From assembly GCA_027257055.1 (NCBI GenBank), contig JAPVLO010000133.1, positions 5,084,001 to 5,148,000 on the forward strand: 64,000 nt of DNA. The letters are read 5' to 3'. The stretch's first letter is position 1. Every line of letters starts with the position of its first letter. The DNA is from Cephalopachus bancanus. Its lineage: Eukaryota; Chordata; Mammalia; Primates; Tarsiidae. The translations under genes and the position numbers were made by a program. Shown piece by piece: positions 1 to 9,599 of this stretch. The notes under the pieces were generated by a model that did not search any database, was not told the DNA's origin, and saw only the letters and a list, made by a program, of their open reading frames with translations.

Positions 1-880
1 GGGGGGCGTTAATTGATAAAAGTGAATGATGGGATTTAAACCAACAGCTAGTCAAAACCAACCAGAGAAAACAGCTTCCCAGCCAGCTATATTTAATTAG
101 CAGCAATTAATACGTTTTCTGCTAATATCCTCTAGGACCTATGATTACTTATTTCCTGGGGAAAGAGCATGAAGCTGGAGGGCAGGAACGCTTACCAATG
201 CCCAAGGCATTTTGCGTTGATAACAAGAGAGATTGCAAATTCATTTAAGAAGATGTCCATAAACCAGTGACAGGCACACTTTGAGGCGTTTTGTTGAAAC
301 AATGGTGAAACTGACAAATGTTCTTTACTTTGAGGGAGGAGCACTTTTTTAAAAGCAGGGAAATGCTTTAGGAGAGAGAGAGGGAAAAAAGGACACGAGG
401 TTGAAAAAAGAAAAGAAAAATTATTTTAGACTCCAGGCAGCCACAGACACAGCAGCCCTTGCAAACACATCAGCACTGCACTATTGAAGATTTGGACACG
501 TAATGCTTCAGACCCCTGATTTGCTATTTTTTTTTTTTAATTCTCGCTCTTCTTTTTCCATATGAATCAAACAGTCTTTTGTCCTTCAGGGTTTGATTTG
601 ATCGCTACTGTTCACATTTCACTTTTGTATTTTCCTCTTCCTATACCATTACTCATTGAGTGCCCCGTGAAATTACAATCGTACATTTTCAACTCAGCAA
701 CCCATTTGCAGTGCAAAAATAGGGTCTAAATAATGGCTGAATTAGCCCTACTGGACAGTTTCAGATGTAACACTCTGTAATAATTATATTGCAGGCTGGA
801 TTAGGATGCTATTATCATAATCTGGACGTTTACAATTATCTGTAATTTGCAAAGATGCGCCAGGTCTTGATTACAGCAGT
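1..880. promoter_or_regulatory. Candidate DLX5/DLX6 intergenic enhancer (I56i-like)
   Basis: This repeat-free, AT-rich block is dense in homeodomain core sites. TAATTAG followed by CAATTAA lies at about 94-110. A cluster at 715-870 includes TAATTATAT, GGATTAGG, ATTATCATAATC, ACAATTATC and TGTAATTTGC. It lies about 3 kb beyond the probable DLX6 3' end, in the interval between the convergent DLX6 and DLX5 genes. Two deeply conserved enhancers, I56i and I56ii, are known in that interval; they are bound by DLX proteins and drive forebrain interneuron and branchial arch expression. Assignment to I56i rests on position, base composition and the neighbouring lncRNA donor, not on alignment. The edges are arbitrary and the block may continue left of the window. 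Confidence 0.6.
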
Positions 881-899
881 TTTTTTTTTTTTTTTTTGT

Positions 900-1122
900 A
901 TCACGCTAACCATCACTAAACAGTGACAGTAATAACAGCTAATTTTGCTGGCAATATAAGAGGTGCTGGGGTGTGCAAACAATTTCACACCTGGATGTGC
1001 TCACTCAACCAAGAATATAGAGAAAGCGCTTCTGCCCTGAGACTCAGAAAAATATTCTCCTGTGCTTCGGTTCAGGATAGATTTCTAGACCCTGATCATT
1101 GCTTAGGAGATAATCACTGAGG
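900..1122 (+). ncRNA. DLX6-AS1: Candidate first exon of the antisense lncRNA DLX6-AS1 (Evf2)
   Basis: In mammals a lncRNA starts beside the I56i enhancer, runs antisense through DLX6 and ends tens of kilobases upstream of it. Here a consensus donor, TGAGG|GTAAGT, lies at 1118-1128 on the + strand. It is just downstream of the enhancer-like block and in the expected direction. The exon start is a guess placed after the poly-T run at about 881-898. A second acceptable donor (CTG|GTGAGT) lies near 1291. I could not trace later exons or the 3' end; by analogy the transcription unit should extend well past 40 kb. The small reading frames inside it look random. Only position and the donor support this call. 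Confidence 0.35.
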
Positions 1123-1129
1123 GTAAGTT

Positions 1130-2640
1130 TTTATTTCTTGCATACTTCAAGGCACAGTTCCTATGTCTCGTCTCACACTTTCCAGGCTCTCTGTGTTGTT
1201 GTAGTGGTTTTTCATGGGCTACAACTTTGCTTTATGGATTTTTCGATTCTGACCTTTTATTCCCCTTTCACAGTAGAAGGGATGTTGCTCTGGTGAGTAC
1301 AAGGGCTCGAGCGAGGATGGGGTCCTTCGGAACTGATGTGTCTTTCCTGCTTTCTGTGTTGTTGGTGTGTTGGGTGCAGCTTCTGTCTGAGGCTGGGAGG
1401 AGGACCGTGTTTCTGTTAGGTGTTGGCTGGAGATTCCACTGTCATTCCCAGTTAATCCTGGGTGAATCCACTGAGATCTTTACATGTGGCCATGATATTA
1501 GGTTTTTAGGTGTCAAGATATGAAAACGGAGCTGGTGAAGGGATTCTTTAGACTCCCGGGGATGCGGACATTTGCAAAGGCAGGTGGAGCCTGCCTCTGC
1601 ATGGAGCCCCTGTGACAGCTTTCTCCACTTGGGGGAAAGTTTCCAGAGCAACTGCCCTCTGAGACCCTTCAAGGCTCCACTTCAGGGCCTCCGCCTCAAG
1701 CGAGTGTGGGGGGGGGGTGGGGGTAGGATATGTGTGTCTTGGAGCTGTGGCCCTCAGGACCCAAAGGTTGCGACCTTGGGCTTGGCGGGACATGACTGGC
1801 TGAGATGCAGAACGAGGCTGCGGGGCCGAACCCCAGGCTGATTCCTGAACACACAGGGAAGACTCCAGCAAGAAGCCGTGCTGCTCTGTCTGTAGATGAC
1901 GCTGTCTCCTGGCCCTGCAGCTTGAGGCGTTTGGTGCAGAAGCCTGGAAGGTCTGTGACTTCCACACCCCGGTGCAGCAAGGCCTTTCTCCCATGACAAA
2001 AACCTTTTGACTAAGTTGTGTCGGAAGACATTGCGATGCTTATGGGCGCCAAGAGAAATCATCCCTTCACCCCTCCCCTAGCTATTGTTCTCTCTCTCTC
2101 TCTCTTCTCTCTCTCCCTCCTCCCCCTCTAAAATGGAAATATGGTCAGAACTAGGATCTGGAACTCGAACTCTGCAACCCCAGGAGAAGCTGGAACGTGG
2201 GGAGGCGTCGCGTGCAGCGCCACTGGGCAATGCCTTTCACCCACGCTCCTCCTACCAATCCCACCCTCGGGAATCGGCTTACTACAGGGTCAATACGTTC
2301 TAAGGAGTGAAAATATTAACCCTTGAGGTTCAGAAGACCCAGAGGAAGCCCAGCGCCCGGGACAGTCTGGGGGGAATACTTGGTCGAATTTCTTGTTTAA
2401 TTAAACCCGTGTTCAGAGATGGAGATTTGGATGCAGGTGCCCAGGATCTCTCCAGGATGTTCACAGACATATCCTGGGTTCCAGGAGTCTATGCACTTGC
2501 AGTGGTTTGGCATGGATCTGGTGATTTTTTTTTTTTTAAAGAAAAATTAGTGTTGGTTTCGATGTATGGTAGCTTTCTCCCTAACATAATTTGAATAATT
2601 CAGCAAAGCCCCACCACCAGCTGTAGTTCTGCAGCCTCCT
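1130..2640. other. Intergenic interval without a recognised gene
   Basis: This is unique, repeat-free sequence between the two enhancer-like blocks, probably intron of the antisense lncRNA. It has moderate GC, a G-rich run near 1706-1722 and a TC-rich simple repeat at 2089-2130. The short reading frames on both strands lack recognisable domains and overlap each other, as chance frames do. Confidence 0.5.
2089..2130. repeat. (TC)n simple repeat
   Basis: An interrupted TC dinucleotide and pyrimidine tract of about 40 bp between the two candidate intergenic enhancers. Confidence 0.85.
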
Positions 2641-2900
2641 CCATTCTTTTCAGCATTATAATTTTGGTTAATTTTCAATTTTAGGTCCTACGTCTCTGCA
2701 ATTTGTGTATGAATAACAGAATAATTTCCCTCTTTTGTTTCGCCTTTCCTGTTCCTGAATCTAAATAAAGATGGCTTTTTAGTATTAAAAGTGGAAGAAA
2801 ATTACAGGTAATTATCTTTGACGGTAAAAACGCTGTAATCAGCGGGCTACATGAAAAATTACTCTAATTATGGCTGCATTTAAGAGAATGGAAAAAAACC
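2640..2900. promoter_or_regulatory. Candidate second intergenic enhancer (I56ii-like)
   Basis: This is an AT-rich block with a tight series of homeodomain cores: GGTTAATTTTC near 2666, AAATTACAGGTAATTATC at about 2798-2816, CTGTAATCAGC near 2833 and AATTACTCTAATTATGG at about 2857-2873. It lies between the I56i-like block and the DLX6 3' end, where the second conserved DLX enhancer (I56ii) is expected. The element family is known to contain paired DLX-binding TAATTA/G sites. Identity and edges are inferred; an alignment with other vertebrates would settle them. Confidence 0.5.
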
Positions 2901-4210
2901 TTCTTGTGGATAAAAACCTTAAATTGTCCCCAATGTCTGCTTCAAATTGGATGGCACTGCAGCTGGAGGCTTTGTTCAGAATTGATCCTGGGGAGCTGCG
3001 AACCCAAAGTTTCACAGTAGGAAGGGGGAAAAAAGAAAAGAAAACATTTTTCCTAATGTAACAATGCGAATGCTAGAAAATGACAAGACTGATCGGTTTT
3101 AAACCATTCTGAAGACTGACTGAGCGTGGAAGTTGCTCAACAAAAAAAGGAACGGGTATATTGGTAAGTAGTCTTTGCTTTGTGTCTAATTATAGTGACT
3201 GTCCTTTTGCACAACTGTATGTCGCTGTCATTATATGGAGCACTCTGAGTATCTCTATTGACTTCTGATAAATGGCTCAGTGGTTTCAAGGTTCATAATT
3301 TGAAGGATGCCCAGGTCTGTAGCCATTAATTCTCGCAGTATGGGGTTTCCTGGTTGTATGACGAAAGGACTTTTCATTTTCATTCTTTCTGTGCTTTCCC
3401 CAGGATCGGAAGGATGTATTTCATCCAGGATAGTGCATTTTCCTGCCTAGCTAGCTGGCAATGGGTTTTCAAAATTAAGTAGGCATAATTGTGCACTTTA
3501 CTTTCTGTTTTTTTTTTCTTTTATTCTTTCTTCTTTTTGTTAAAAAAAAATCCTGCTTCCAAACAAAGACAAATACAACTGTATTTTTTTTCGGCCAGGG
3601 ATGGGGAAGGAGAATACTCAGTTTTAGTTGTAGAAACTGCTGGATGTCTAGAGGCTAATCTGAGGATACGTCATTCTCGGGTCTAAAAAATAAATAAATG
3701 TGTAGAAACTACAATAAAGATTCAATATGTAAAAGAAAGCTGACGAGACATCTGTGGTTAACATTAAAGTACTCAGGACAAAGGTTCCTGGTGCAGACTG
3801 ACATCCTTACCGGTACTTGATGTTTTTATATACATAGGACTTCCCATATTAGGAAACAGGAATTATTTTAAGAGTGATAGAAAATATAATGGGGGGAGGG
3901 GAAGGGAGGAGGAGCGGTGGAGAGAGACAGAGACACACAGAGAGGAATATACAAGACACTCAGCATTTTGTGGCTTTTACTCCATATATGAAAGACAAAA
4001 ACATACAAAGTATATGTACAACTAAAATTCAACAATATATACAGAAATGTTTCTTGATATAAACGTCCCTATTAGCTTAGCGAATGCCACCAATTCACCT
4101 AGTAATGGTGTCAACGCAATAGACGTAATTTTGGTTGTTTTCTCTGTCTTTCCTGATCCCAGTTCAGGGGTTGGGGATGGGATGGGGAAAGGAGTGGTTT
4201 TGCTTTGTTT
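2900..4210. other. DLX6 3' flank / distal 3'UTR, no gene seen
   Basis: Unique AT-rich sequence downstream of the candidate DLX6 polyadenylation signal. It holds a second donor-like GGTAAGTAG at about 3161 on the + strand and several T-rich runs (3508-3550). The end of the DLX6 transcript could lie here if the signal at 4212 is not used. I recognise no repeat or coding domain. Confidence 0.4.
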
Positions 4211-4211
4211 G

Positions 4212-4923
4212 TTTATTTATCCATCATCATTCCTGATTCTTGCATTTTAATAAAACATGCAGCATTCCCTGTGTAGCAACATTCTAATCTTACGGCTGAT
4301 CTTTCCTTTTTCTTTAGAGAAGGGTTGTTTTGTGAGGGTTTTTCTTTTTCTTTCTTTCTTTTTTTTGGTCAGTCTGGGATTGGTAAATAAAAATGCAGGA
4401 GTCCAAAATGCTTCTCTTCCATCATGTAATGTCTTAAGCTCATTAAACAAGTAAAAACGCTGCCATGTTTATGCAGATTCTTCTGGTGGGGGGGGAAATT
4501 TCTATTAAAAAAAAGTCATTTCAATGAATACTCCCCAAAGAGAGGAGGGGGCTCAGAGCCTGGATCCCAAGGGGTAAGAGGAAAAATATCCTTACAGTGA
4601 GGGGTTTCAGGAGTGCTGGCACAGAAACCAGCCCCCCCCCAGCAAGATCAGTTACTGAGGTTGCTGCAGAGAGAAGTCAAATGAGGAGAATAAAGGAAAA
4701 AAGAAAGAAAAAGAAGGTAGAAAAGAAAAGAAATAATGGAGGAAAGAGAAGGAGGGGTGAAAAGAAAGGAGAGGGAGAGAGCGAGGGAGAATGAGCCCTG
4801 CGACTTCAGGCCACACATACAAGTTCTCCGAGTCTGCTCCTTGGCTTGGTTTGGCAGAGGTGAGCAGGTCCCAGGCCCTCCTTGCCTTGTTCAGACGTTC
4901 CCCAGGGCACACCCTTGGGCAGC
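4212..4923 (-). other. DLX6: DLX6 3' untranslated region (distal end uncertain)
   Basis: This is sequence downstream of the DLX6 stop codon. The first good polyadenylation hexamer read on the minus strand (TTTATT on the given strand) is at 4212-4217, giving a 3'UTR of about 0.7 kb; a longer form ending nearer 3.5-3.9 kb is possible. Close to the stop codon the RNA would carry about 120 nt of almost pure pyrimidine (4676-4796). The antisense lncRNA would be transcribed through the same region in the opposite direction. Confidence 0.5.
4676..4796 (+). repeat. Purine-rich low-complexity tract
   Basis: About 120 bases of nearly uninterrupted A/G on the given strand, made of AAAGAAAG- and GGGAGAG-type blocks. 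On the DLX6 strand it is a polypyrimidine tract inside the 3'UTR, a possible PTB-binding or triplex-forming element. Confidence 0.85.
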
Positions 4924-5175
4924 TCACATCATCTGTGGTCTCTGCATCGTGTCCTGGTGTGGAGAGGAGTACCAGTGCGAGTAGCCGGGCATGTAGCTGT
5001 TAGGGGGCATACTGACACCCTTGGCTGAGGCAGAAACGTCCCACACTGGAGGCAGCGCCGGCGAGCGTGGTGACAGGGCCGCTGAGCCTGGAAGGGGGTC
5101 GCTCTCATGGGGGTTGCTGCCCTGCTTCAGAAGTTTCTTAAACTTGGAGCGTTTGTTCTGAAACCATATCTTCAC
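4924..5175 (-). other. DLX6: DLX6 coding exon 3
   Basis: 252 bases including the TGA stop at 4924-4926. The acceptor is ATTTCTTGCAG|GTGAAG on the minus strand. It encodes homeodomain helix 3 ([14 protein letters not shown]) and the Ser/Pro-rich C-terminal region containing [12 protein letters not shown] and [13 protein letters not shown]. Confidence 0.97.
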
Positions 5176-8100
5176 CTGCAAGAAATGCAGCAATCATTAG
5201 TTAGGCCCCAGAAACAGCAAACCACTGCCTCTAGCATCCCTCTGAGGTTTGTAAGCAATATTAGAAAATCAACAAGCCAAACAAAACCACCACCTCCAAC
5301 GTGCCAACAAGCTAAGTCCCCGCCTCCTTCCACCTCTTTTTAGCCTGGTCCACTCCCTCTCCCTCTAACCCACCAGGTATCTTGTCCGGATACCTGTCAT
5401 CATTGTAATTCTTGCACTGTATGCCACTCTGGGTTTAAAACAATAGCATAAATAAGAATAAAGTAAGAAAGAAAGGGAATGAGATGACTAGGGCCAAAGT
5501 CTAGAGAAGGATTTTTCAAGGGAGCATTTTAGGAGTCAAAAAGTCTTCCAGCTGACTGCACCTCCTCTGATTGTCTGTGTTGTTTTATTTTCCAGCCCTG
5601 AAAGCTGGCATCTCTATGCATGTACAGGGAGCAATGACTCTGAAGAGATTACAACCTGTACGTTTATAACTCAGTGCTTGAATGTATCCATGCCACATTG
5701 CTCATGCCACAGACCACGCGTGCAGCATCATTCTCTAGACGTCAGTATATCCCCATAATCCTGCAGGGATTAAGGACTGCACCTCCCTCATTCCCTTCTT
5801 TGTATGTTGCTTAGTCAAACTGTGGTCAACAGTCATCACATGATTGCGAGTGCAGTAACTAAAAGTCAAAGGGCTTTTGAAAATTAGCTGTGAATCAATA
5901 TCTAGGCCAACATTCCGGATCTACTTTCCTTGCAGAAGGAAATTCTGTAGTGCAGCTTCCCGATCCTTTGAATTTCCTCAGTCATACGCATCTGCTTCTC
6001 CAAGAGGCACTGGAACCCCTGTGTATCAGGCCCCAAATGTTATCAGTGGCACCATGGCAAGGGGAGACAGGCTGGATTGAAAAGAGGCACTTAAGGGGCA
6101 TCTGTCTCAAGTCACCACACATTCAGTCCCCAGAAACAGTCTCACAAATCCCAAAGCCTCCTTGCTGAAGATCACCGCTCTCAGACGAGGCCTACCACCC
6201 CAACTAGTCAACGAAGACAAAAAACCCACAGGTGACCACAGCCTGGCTTTGGGACCAGGATTCTAACAGGCTCACATAGGCTCCTTCCTGGGAAATCTGA
6301 AATATCTTGCAAATTAGTAGGACAGGAGAATTTCAGTCACTGTACTTAACCGAGGCTTTACCTGCTACAGTTTGGGCCACATTTCTCTTTGATTTCCAAC
6401 TCTGCCACTGCACCTAAGTGCTGCACTCCAGGGAGGTGGCTCAGATGGCGTGGGGCCTGTCACCTGGGAAATTTACCCAATTGGGTGTAGGGAAATGCTC
6501 AGAAAAACCCACCTCACCCCTTGTAGGTTGAATAGTTTGCACACTGGTACCTTTACTAAACACCACTGGAATCAGTGCTTTTTTTTTTTTTCTATTTCAC
6601 TTCATAATTTTGTCTTTCTATGTCAGTTAATTGAAATTCTTCTTAGCTCCCAGGGCCTAGACAAGGATCCTTAGGAAAGGTGGACCTCACTCTGTGTCCT
6701 GGCCTGTGCACCTTTCCCTCTAATGTTTGTTCTCTGTGTCGTTCTGCTCTGGAATAGAATTCGATCGAATCATGACTTTGGTCACCAAAGGATGCTAGGC
6801 TGGGGCGGGGTCGCCGAGGGTTAGGAGGATGTGGAAATCCAATCCAGTATTCAATACCAGGTCATTCATTCCAAACCGTGTTGTCCCAGGAAAGCGCATA
6901 ACCGGAGCAAAGGCATTTGTCACTAAGCTCCTTCCAGCCTCGGTGGACTAGGCCAAGATTTCCTCCTGACGTGCTCCCTGCCGGATCTGCCAGCGGGACC
7001 AGCAATTCGGGGTTACTCGGGCTTCTCGGGAATTACCTGTGTTTGTGTCAGTCCTAAGGAGGCTGCCAGTTCGGCTCTCTCAGGCAGGGCCAGGTACTGA
7101 GTCTGCTGAAAGCGGTGGTTTAAAGCCTGGAGCTGCAGGCTGGAGTAAATGGTCCGAGGCTTCCGAATCTTTTTCCCTTTTCCATTGAACCTGATTTCCC
7201 CGTTTTCAATCACTGTAGTTTTTTGTTGATCTGCAAGCAAATGACACAGAGGAGCGGTCACCGTGAGGCCACTGCCGCCGTCTCCCTGCTCGTGGCCTGG
7301 CCTGCGCCGCGTCTTCCCAAGGCCCAGCACGGGTTACCTCGAAGCAACCCTACGGCGCCCGTGAGCCCCAGCAGCCGCGTAAGCTCCTCTCCGGCCCCGT
7401 CTCCGGCCCTGACCACGCATGGCGGCTGGGCCGGGAACGCCCGAGGCCCCGGGCAACACCCGCTCCCGGCCGTAGCTGAGGCGGCGCCGGGGCTCTCCGG
7501 GCGAGCGGGAGCCCTGGGCCCAGCTCTGCGGTGCCGGGAGTTTGAGCCGCCTGGCTGACCTGATGGCACCAGCTCCCAGGCCGGCGCCTCCAGCCCCTGG
7601 GCGCGTTCCAACCGATGCTGCCGAGAGGGAACAACCCCCCAAACCAAACACCGCCAGCCCGCAGCCCCTCGGGCGCCGAGAACCGCCGGCCCAGGCCCTC
7701 GGCTTCCTCTCCGCGAACAAAGGAGCGGCTAACCCTGCGCCGGCAGCCCGGAGAGCGGCCCAGGTCGGGATGGGGGCGGGGACCCCTCGGAGCCCGCCGG
7801 GAGAGCCCCGCGCGGCCACGTTCCCCGGCCCGCCCGCCGCCCACCGAGTCGCCCCGGGCGCCCCACGCGCCGCAGGCCGCCGCCCCCCCGGCGGCCCGGC
7901 AGCGAAGTCTGCTCGCCGGCTCCGGCCCGGCAGCGTCCCCAGCCCGGCGGCCGCGGCTTCCAGCCCGAGGGAGGCCGCGGGGCGCGGGGCGCGCAGGCCC
8001 GGCGGGCGGCCCCGCGGTCCAGCCGGGGGGCGCAGCCCGAGCCGCGCGCCCGAGCGGGAAGCCCGGGGTCCCCGGGCGGGGCGAGGCCGCCGGCGGAGGG

Positions 8101-8575
8101 CGCGCCGGCCGCCGGGGGAGGGGGCGGGCGGGCGGGGGCGGCGCGGCCGCGGCCTCTCACCTGTGTCGTCCCCGCGCGTCGGGGCGGCCGCGCCGCTGTT
8201 GTGGTAGGACTGGAGGTAAGGGCTGTGCTGCGAGTGGCTCACGTAGGGGTAGGCGGCGAGCGAGCGGTGGTTGTAGGAGCTGCCCCCGCCCGCCGCGTAG
8301 GGCGAGCCGTGGTGGTGGTGCTGGTGGTGGTGGTGGTGGTGCGAGCCGGCCGCCGCCGCCGCCGCCGAGTGCAGGCAGTGCAGCGGGTAGTGCGCGCCGG
8401 CCATGGCCGGGGAGCTCTGCTGCGGGTGCGGCTGCGGCGCCGGCGGCGGCGGCGGCGGCGGCGGTGGCTGCTGCGGCGGCGGCGGCGGCTGCTGCTGCTG
8501 CCCGAACTCCATGAAGGCGGATTTGGACGAGTCCTGGCCCTCCAAGCCGTCAGCCATCGTGGTCATGGTCATCAT
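4924..8575 (-). CDS. DLX6: Distal-less homeobox protein DLX6 (spliced, 3 coding exons)
   Basis: A nuclear DNA-binding transcription factor of the Distal-less family, acting with DLX5 in limb, craniofacial and forebrain GABAergic neuron development. Coding sequence is 8161-8575, 7037-7230 and 5175-4924 (861 bases, 286 residues). The start is the first ATG of [13 protein letters not shown] precedes it, so no longer ATG start is needed. The low-complexity N-terminus has Q26-29, Pro-rich 30-51, Ala 71-76 and His 79-89. The homeodomain spans 160-219: RKPRTIY at the N-terminal arm, [16 protein letters not shown], and recognition helix [14 protein letters not shown] with W207, Q209 and N210. The C-terminus ends TMQRPQMM. 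The splice between homeodomain positions 44 and 45 is typical of DLX genes. The Q tract is much shorter than in human, and N100S, M112V, S128G and Q132P-type changes relative to remembered human DLX6 argue against a human source. It is intact, with canonical splice sites. Confidence 0.97.
5176..7036 (-). other. DLX6: DLX6 intron 2
   Basis: A 1.86-kb GT-AG intron of moderate GC. I see no repeats and no second homeodomain-like exon. The T-run near 6571-6590 and several short reading frames look incidental. The antisense lncRNA, if present, would be transcribed across it. Confidence 0.9.
7037..7230 (-). other. DLX6: DLX6 coding exon 2
   Basis: 194 bases. The acceptor is TTGCTTGCAG|ATCAAC on the minus strand (boundary 7231/7230) and the donor ACACAG|GTAATT (7037/7036). 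It encodes residues 139-203: the [20 protein letters not shown] linker and homeodomain positions 1-44. The reading frame joins exon 1 in phase 1 and exon 3 in phase 0. Confidence 0.96.
7231..8160 (-). other. DLX6: DLX6 intron 1 (very GC-rich)
   Basis: A 930-bp GT-AG intron lying wholly inside the promoter CpG island. Its composition leaves long open frames on both strands (for example 7542-8207 on +), rich in Arg, Pro, Ala and Gly. These are composition artefacts rather than genes. Confidence 0.9.
8161..8575 (-). other. DLX6: DLX6 coding exon 1
   Basis: 415 coding bases: codons 1-138 plus the first base of codon 139. The ATG is at 8573-8575. The donor reads ACACAG|GTGAGA on the minus strand (boundary 8161/8160). 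It encodes all the homopolymer tracts: CAG/CCG-type Q/P, GCC alanines and CAC histidines. Confidence 0.95.
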
Positions 8576-8950
8576 CAAAACTTTGGGGGCTGGAGAAAGC
8601 CTTCTCCCGGGTTTCCTCCACCCTCCCCCACTTGGCGCGCGCCGCTCTCCCCTCCGCAGCCACCTTTAGCTCTTTGGATCCTTGCAAAAATAAAAAAATT
8701 AAAAAAATTAAAAGGGGGTGGAGGCGGCTCTCCCTCTCGCTCGCTCTTCTCGAATATATATATTTTTAATATAAAGAGATATAGTGAGCGGGGCCTTGTT
8801 AACTCAAAGGGAGGAGGCAGGAGGAGGGATGGGAGAGGAGAGGGGGAAGGGGGCTCTGCTCTCCCCCCTTGCCTTCCCCCCTCGGATTTTTGGGGGCTGG
8901 TGCAGTTTAAGGCAGAGATTTTAAGGTGGATTCTGCGAAAGTTGCGCGTC
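8576..8950 (-). promoter_or_regulatory. DLX6: DLX6 5'UTR and core promoter (TSS not located)
   Basis: Sequence immediately upstream of the DLX6 ATG. An AT stretch at 8751-8784 reads on the minus strand as TTTATATTAAAAATATATAT, a TATA-like island inside a CpG-rich context. Transcription could start roughly 30 bases downstream of it (about 8720) or at dispersed sites further upstream; I cannot choose between these from sequence alone. Confidence 0.4.
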
Positions 8951-9013
8951 TGCTTTCAGACTTGATGCCGACGCCACGAGTCGAATGGTTCGTCTCCAAA
9001 GGGCAGCGCCTCC

Positions 9014-9040
9014 CCATTGGCCGGCGGGCGCCTGACGTCA
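9014..9040. promoter_or_regulatory. CCAAT box and palindromic CRE in the DLX6 upstream region
   Basis: An inverted CCAAT (CCATTGGCC, 9014-9022) is followed by a full palindromic cAMP response element, TGACGTCA (9033-9040), within 20 bases. NF-Y binds the first class of site and CREB/ATF the second; close pairs of the two are common in CpG-island promoters. They lie about 440-465 bases upstream of the DLX6 start codon. Confidence 0.6.
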
Positions 9041-9599
9041 CGGGCGCACGGCTTCCACTGGCGCGCGCGGCTCCCGGCCCGGCGCGGCCGTCCGCAGTTC
9101 CAATCCCGGCCCGCGCCGCAGCCGCCCGGGGCCGCCGGGGAGGAGGCGTCTCCGTCCGGCCGGCAGCCGCGGCCCGGGCGGCTTGTGCCCTGGATCCCGG
9201 AGGCCCGGCCCCCGAGGTCTCAGCCCCCGGTGGCCTGGCTGCGGGCTGCCCTCTGGAGCCCCCAGCAGCCGCCTGTGCTCCGAAGCAGTGCCCCCCTGCA
9301 TTTAAATCCAGGCCAACCCCCTCCCCCGACCGCCCCCCCCACCACCTCGGTTCCACTCCACTCCCGTGGGAGCGCCCCGTCACCGTGGATTTTTTTAGTC
9401 GTACTTTATGGAAAGCACAGAGGGAAGAAGAACCCCCACACCTGGGTTCCACCCACGGGGGGGGGGGTAAAGAAAAGAAAACCCAGACCCTCTTCTGGCG
9501 AGGTTCCTGCCGTTTCAGGCCGTATTTCTTAGATATTGGACAGAAGGGGAGAGGGGTCTTTTTTTTTTTCCTTTTCCAGAACACAGCAGCCTGTTCTGA

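Larger units (their letters stand above)
7230..9380. promoter_or_regulatory. CpG island over DLX6 exon 1, intron 1 and promoter
   Basis: Dense CpG from intron 1 through exon 1, the 5'UTR and upstream DNA, interrupted only by an AT-rich stretch at 8680-8790. Islands of this breadth are typical of developmental transcription factor promoters under Polycomb control. Confidence 0.85.

Noticed and set aside
7542..8514. Long + strand open frames (221 and 299 codons) across DLX6 intron 1 and exon 1
   Set aside because: They lie in extremely GC-rich DNA where stop codons are rare, overlap each other in different frames, are rich in Arg/Pro/Ala/Gly, and partly reflect the reverse of the DLX6 homopolymer tracts.
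8162..8578. Treating the minus-strand frame 7334-8578 as one 414-residue protein
   Set aside because: After residue 138 (GDDT) the frame reads intron 1. A consensus donor at 8161/8160 and a matching acceptor at 7231/7230 restore the known DLX6 sequence. The TTG before the ATG is not needed as a start.
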